Source of the DNA: Spirochaetia bacterium
Lineage (GTDB): Bacteria; Spirochaetota; Spirochaetia; Treponematales; Breznakiellaceae
Reading direction: 5' to 3'
Length of the DNA: 7,316 nucleotides
Assembly: GCA_025997595.1 (NCBI GenBank)
Contig: BNUU01000057.1
Location: 1-7,316 of the forward strand
Part shown: one piece after another, positions 5,915 to 7,316 of the stretch
How the letters are laid out: every line of letters begins with the position of its first letter
Numbering within the stretch: position 1 is the first letter of the stretch
The notes under the pieces: generated by a model
Seen by the model: only the letters and a program-made list of their open reading frames with translations
What the model was told of the DNA's origin: nothing
Database searches by the model: none
Made by a program: the position numbers and the translations under genes

Positions 5915-6802
5915 ATGGCGGCGATTGAAGGGGGGAAGCGGCTTAAACCCCGCATCAATGCGGCATCCTATGCGTTTATAGTACTGATGTTGGTTTCTTT
6001 TTCCCTGTTGCTCTTTTCTACCCGCAGTTTTGTGGTGGATGTAAAAGATGTGGGGCTTTCCCTCTTTTCCGGCGTCCGGGGGGGTATCTATGAAGTTTCT
6101 TCCCTGGTTTCCCGGACCGTATTGTCCATCCGGGAGCTGGCCACCCTGCGGCAGGAATACGCCGAATTAACCGACCGCATCACCCGCTATGAACAGCTTG
6201 AACGGAATTCCGCAGAGATACGCCAGGAAAACTCCCGGCTTCGGGAGCAGCTCGGTTTCTCCCAATCCTTAAATTACCGCCATATACCGGCTGAAATTAT
6301 CGGCAGGGACCCGGATAACCTTTTTTCAGCCCTGGTAATCAACAAGGGAAAGCACTCAGGTGTGGAGACCAATATGGCGGTTATCGCCTATCAAAACGGC
6401 GCCCAGGGCCTGGTAGGAAAGGTTGTCCAGGCCGGGGCTTTTGAGAGCCTGGTGATGCCCCTCTATGACGTAAGTTCCTTTATTTCCGCCCGGCTGGCCA
6501 TTTCCCGGTATGACGGGATCGTGGAGGGGCAGGGGAGTCCCGAGTCTTCCCTGCGGATGCGGTTTATCCAGAAACGGGCCAGGGATGAGATCAATTACGG
6601 GGATGTGATCGTCTCCAACGGAATAGGAGGGGTTTATCCCACGGGCATTAATATCGGGAGGGTAAACGATATACTCTACCAGGAAAATGAAATCTCCATG
6701 GAAGTAAATTTGGAGGGCGCCATTGATTTTTCCCGGCTGGAATATGTGTTTGTAATTGCGAAAAAAGAAATCGAAGGAGCCGAGGGGGCAGCCGGTGACT
6801 AA
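5915..6802 (+). CDS. mreC: Rod shape-determining protein MreC
   Basis: MreC is a bitopic inner-membrane protein whose periplasmic part scaffolds the elongation complex and activates the PBP2/RodA synthase. The 295 residues show a short basic cytoplasmic start, one membrane helix (about 17-35), a coiled coil (about 72-113) and the paired beta-barrel periplasmic domain. The barrel region includes INKGKHSGVETNMAVIA, GLVGKVVQAG and YGDVIVSNGIGGVYPTGINIGRV, all characteristic of the family. The length is normal. The ATG is only 5 nt after the mreB stop and has no clear ribosome site, which suggests that ribosomes leaving mreB reinitiate here. No better in-frame start is seen downstream before the membrane helix. 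The 3' end overlaps mreD by 8 nt. Confidence 0.95.
   Translation: MAAIEGGKRLKPRINAASYAFIVLMLVSFSLLLFSTRSFVVDVKDVGLSLFSGVRGGIYEVSSLVSRTVLSIRELATLRQEYAELTDRITRYEQLERNSAEIRQENSRLREQLGFSQSLNYRHIPAEIIGRDPDNLFSALVINKGKHSGVETNMAVIAYQNGAQGLVGKVVQAGAFESLVMPLYDVSSFISARLAISRYDGIVEGQGSPESSLRMRFIQKRARDEINYGDVIVSNGIGGVYPTGINIGRVNDILYQENEISMEVNLEGAIDFSRLEYVFVIAKKEIEGAEGAAGD
6783..6788 (+). promoter_or_regulatory. Ribosome binding site for the mreD GTG start
   Basis: AGGGGG ends 6 nt before the GTG at 6795, inside the mreC coding sequence. It supports this GTG as the mreD start over the later internal GTG and ATG codons. Confidence 0.6.
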
Positions 6803-7316
6803 AAATGTTGTCTGGGCGGTTGTTTTTGCTCTTGTCGCCGGGATTCTTCAATCTACCCTGCTTTCTCATTTTGCCCTGTATCACGCTGTTCCGGACCTGG
6901 CCCTGGGGATCATCGTATTCAGCGCCTATGTGAACGGGACCATGACCGGGCAGCTTACGGGTTTTTTTTCCGGGCTCCTCCTGGATTTTCTTTCCGCCGC
7001 GCCCCTGGGGCTCAATGCCTTTATCCGCACCCTGGTGGGGGCAATGACGGGACTCATGAGGGGTATGTTTTTTCTGGATGCTGTTTTCCTGCCCATGATC
7101 CTCTGCGCGGCGGCCACCCTGTTCAAGGCAGGGACACTTTTCCTGCTGCACCTTCTCCTCGCCGGGGCGGTGCCTTCATATACAGTATTTGCCCCAACCC
7201 TTTGGGTTGAACTGATGTTCAACACCCTTTCCGCACCCTTTCTTTTCGGCCTTTTAAAGCTTTTTTCACCCCTCCTGGCCGGCAAGAACGGCCAGGGCGG
7301 TTCCCGGCGGGAGGCT
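6795..7316 (+). CDS. mreD: Rod shape-determining protein MreD (3' end outside window)
   Basis: The frame from GTG 6795 stays open for 174 codons to the last base, so the stop lies beyond the window. The start overlaps the end of mreC by 8 nt (GTGACTAA), a typical sign of coupled translation. The product is very hydrophobic, with several probable membrane helices, as expected of this small polytopic inner-membrane protein of the elongation complex. The signature GFFSGLLLDFLSAAPLGLNAF, with G-x-x-x-G-L-x-x-D and a following P-L-G, matches the MreD pattern. Sequence identity in this family is low, so order after mreC is part of the evidence. The 174 visible residues already reach the usual length of about 160-170, so the C-terminus should be near. 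From memory of treponeme gene order, a pbp2-like gene and rodA may follow. Confidence 0.9.
   Translation, partial: MTKNVVWAVVFALVAGILQSTLLSHFALYHAVPDLALGIIVFSAYVNGTMTGQLTGFFSGLLLDFLSAAPLGLNAFIRTLVGAMTGLMRGMFFLDAVFLPMILCAAATLFKAGTLFLLHLLLAGAVPSYTVFAPTLWVELMFNTLSAPFLFGLLKLFSPLLAGKNGQGGSRREA

Noticed and set aside
6648..7151. 167-codon minus strand open frame at the mreC/mreD junction
   Set aside because: It is antisense to MreC and MreD, both supported by family motifs and coupled spacing.

Overview
The window is a densely packed chromosomal housekeeping region. It most likely comes from a spirochaete of the genus Treponema or a close relative. The reasons are the gene order (dnaG, rpoD, a coiled-coil/zinc-ribbon gene, rnpB, a TPR membrane protein, then mreB-mreC-mreD), which from memory resembles the dnaG-rpoD and mre neighbourhood of treponemes, and the protein sequences themselves. 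The fairly GC-rich coding sequence points away from T. pallidum or T. denticola and towards the termite-gut or free-living branch. That species-level statement is inference.

All genes are on the + strand. Positions 1-309 hold the 3' end of dnaG (primase). rpoD (main sigma factor) follows, with its start codon 13 nt after the dnaG stop. The rpoD stop codon overlaps a pair of perfect hairpins (2151-2204). Next comes a 292-residue protein with an N-terminal coiled coil, a four-cysteine zinc ribbon and a very acidic tail (2262-3140). Seven nt later begins the RNase P RNA (about 3147-3662), identified by its universal core, including the P4 helix with its bulged U. It is unusually long, about 510 nt.

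Positions 3663-3866 have no gene. They hold a T-run, a perfect TATAAT box, two TTCCCCACAG copies, a long imperfect hairpin (3715-3815) and a weak promoter for the next gene. A membrane-anchored TPR protein (3867-4859) then leads the cell-shape operon: mreB (4881-5909), mreC (5915-6802) and mreD (from 6795, running off the end of the window). The close spacing and the mreC/mreD overlap suggest one transcript and coupled translation. MreB forms cytoplasmic filaments, and MreC and MreD link them to wall synthesis across the inner membrane. The TPR protein probably acts at the same membrane, but its exact job cannot be read from the sequence.

The most interesting structure is a double hairpin of about 54 nt seen twice: after rpoD, and in the opposite orientation inside the RNase P RNA. 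Read in the same orientation, both have the plan GGAG-stem-CTCC, spacer CAA, then a G...C hairpin, while the stems themselves differ. The rnpB copy interrupts a conserved stretch of the ribozyme exactly where removing 54 nt restores the expected sequence. This looks like a small structured insertion element, a hypothesis resting on two copies.
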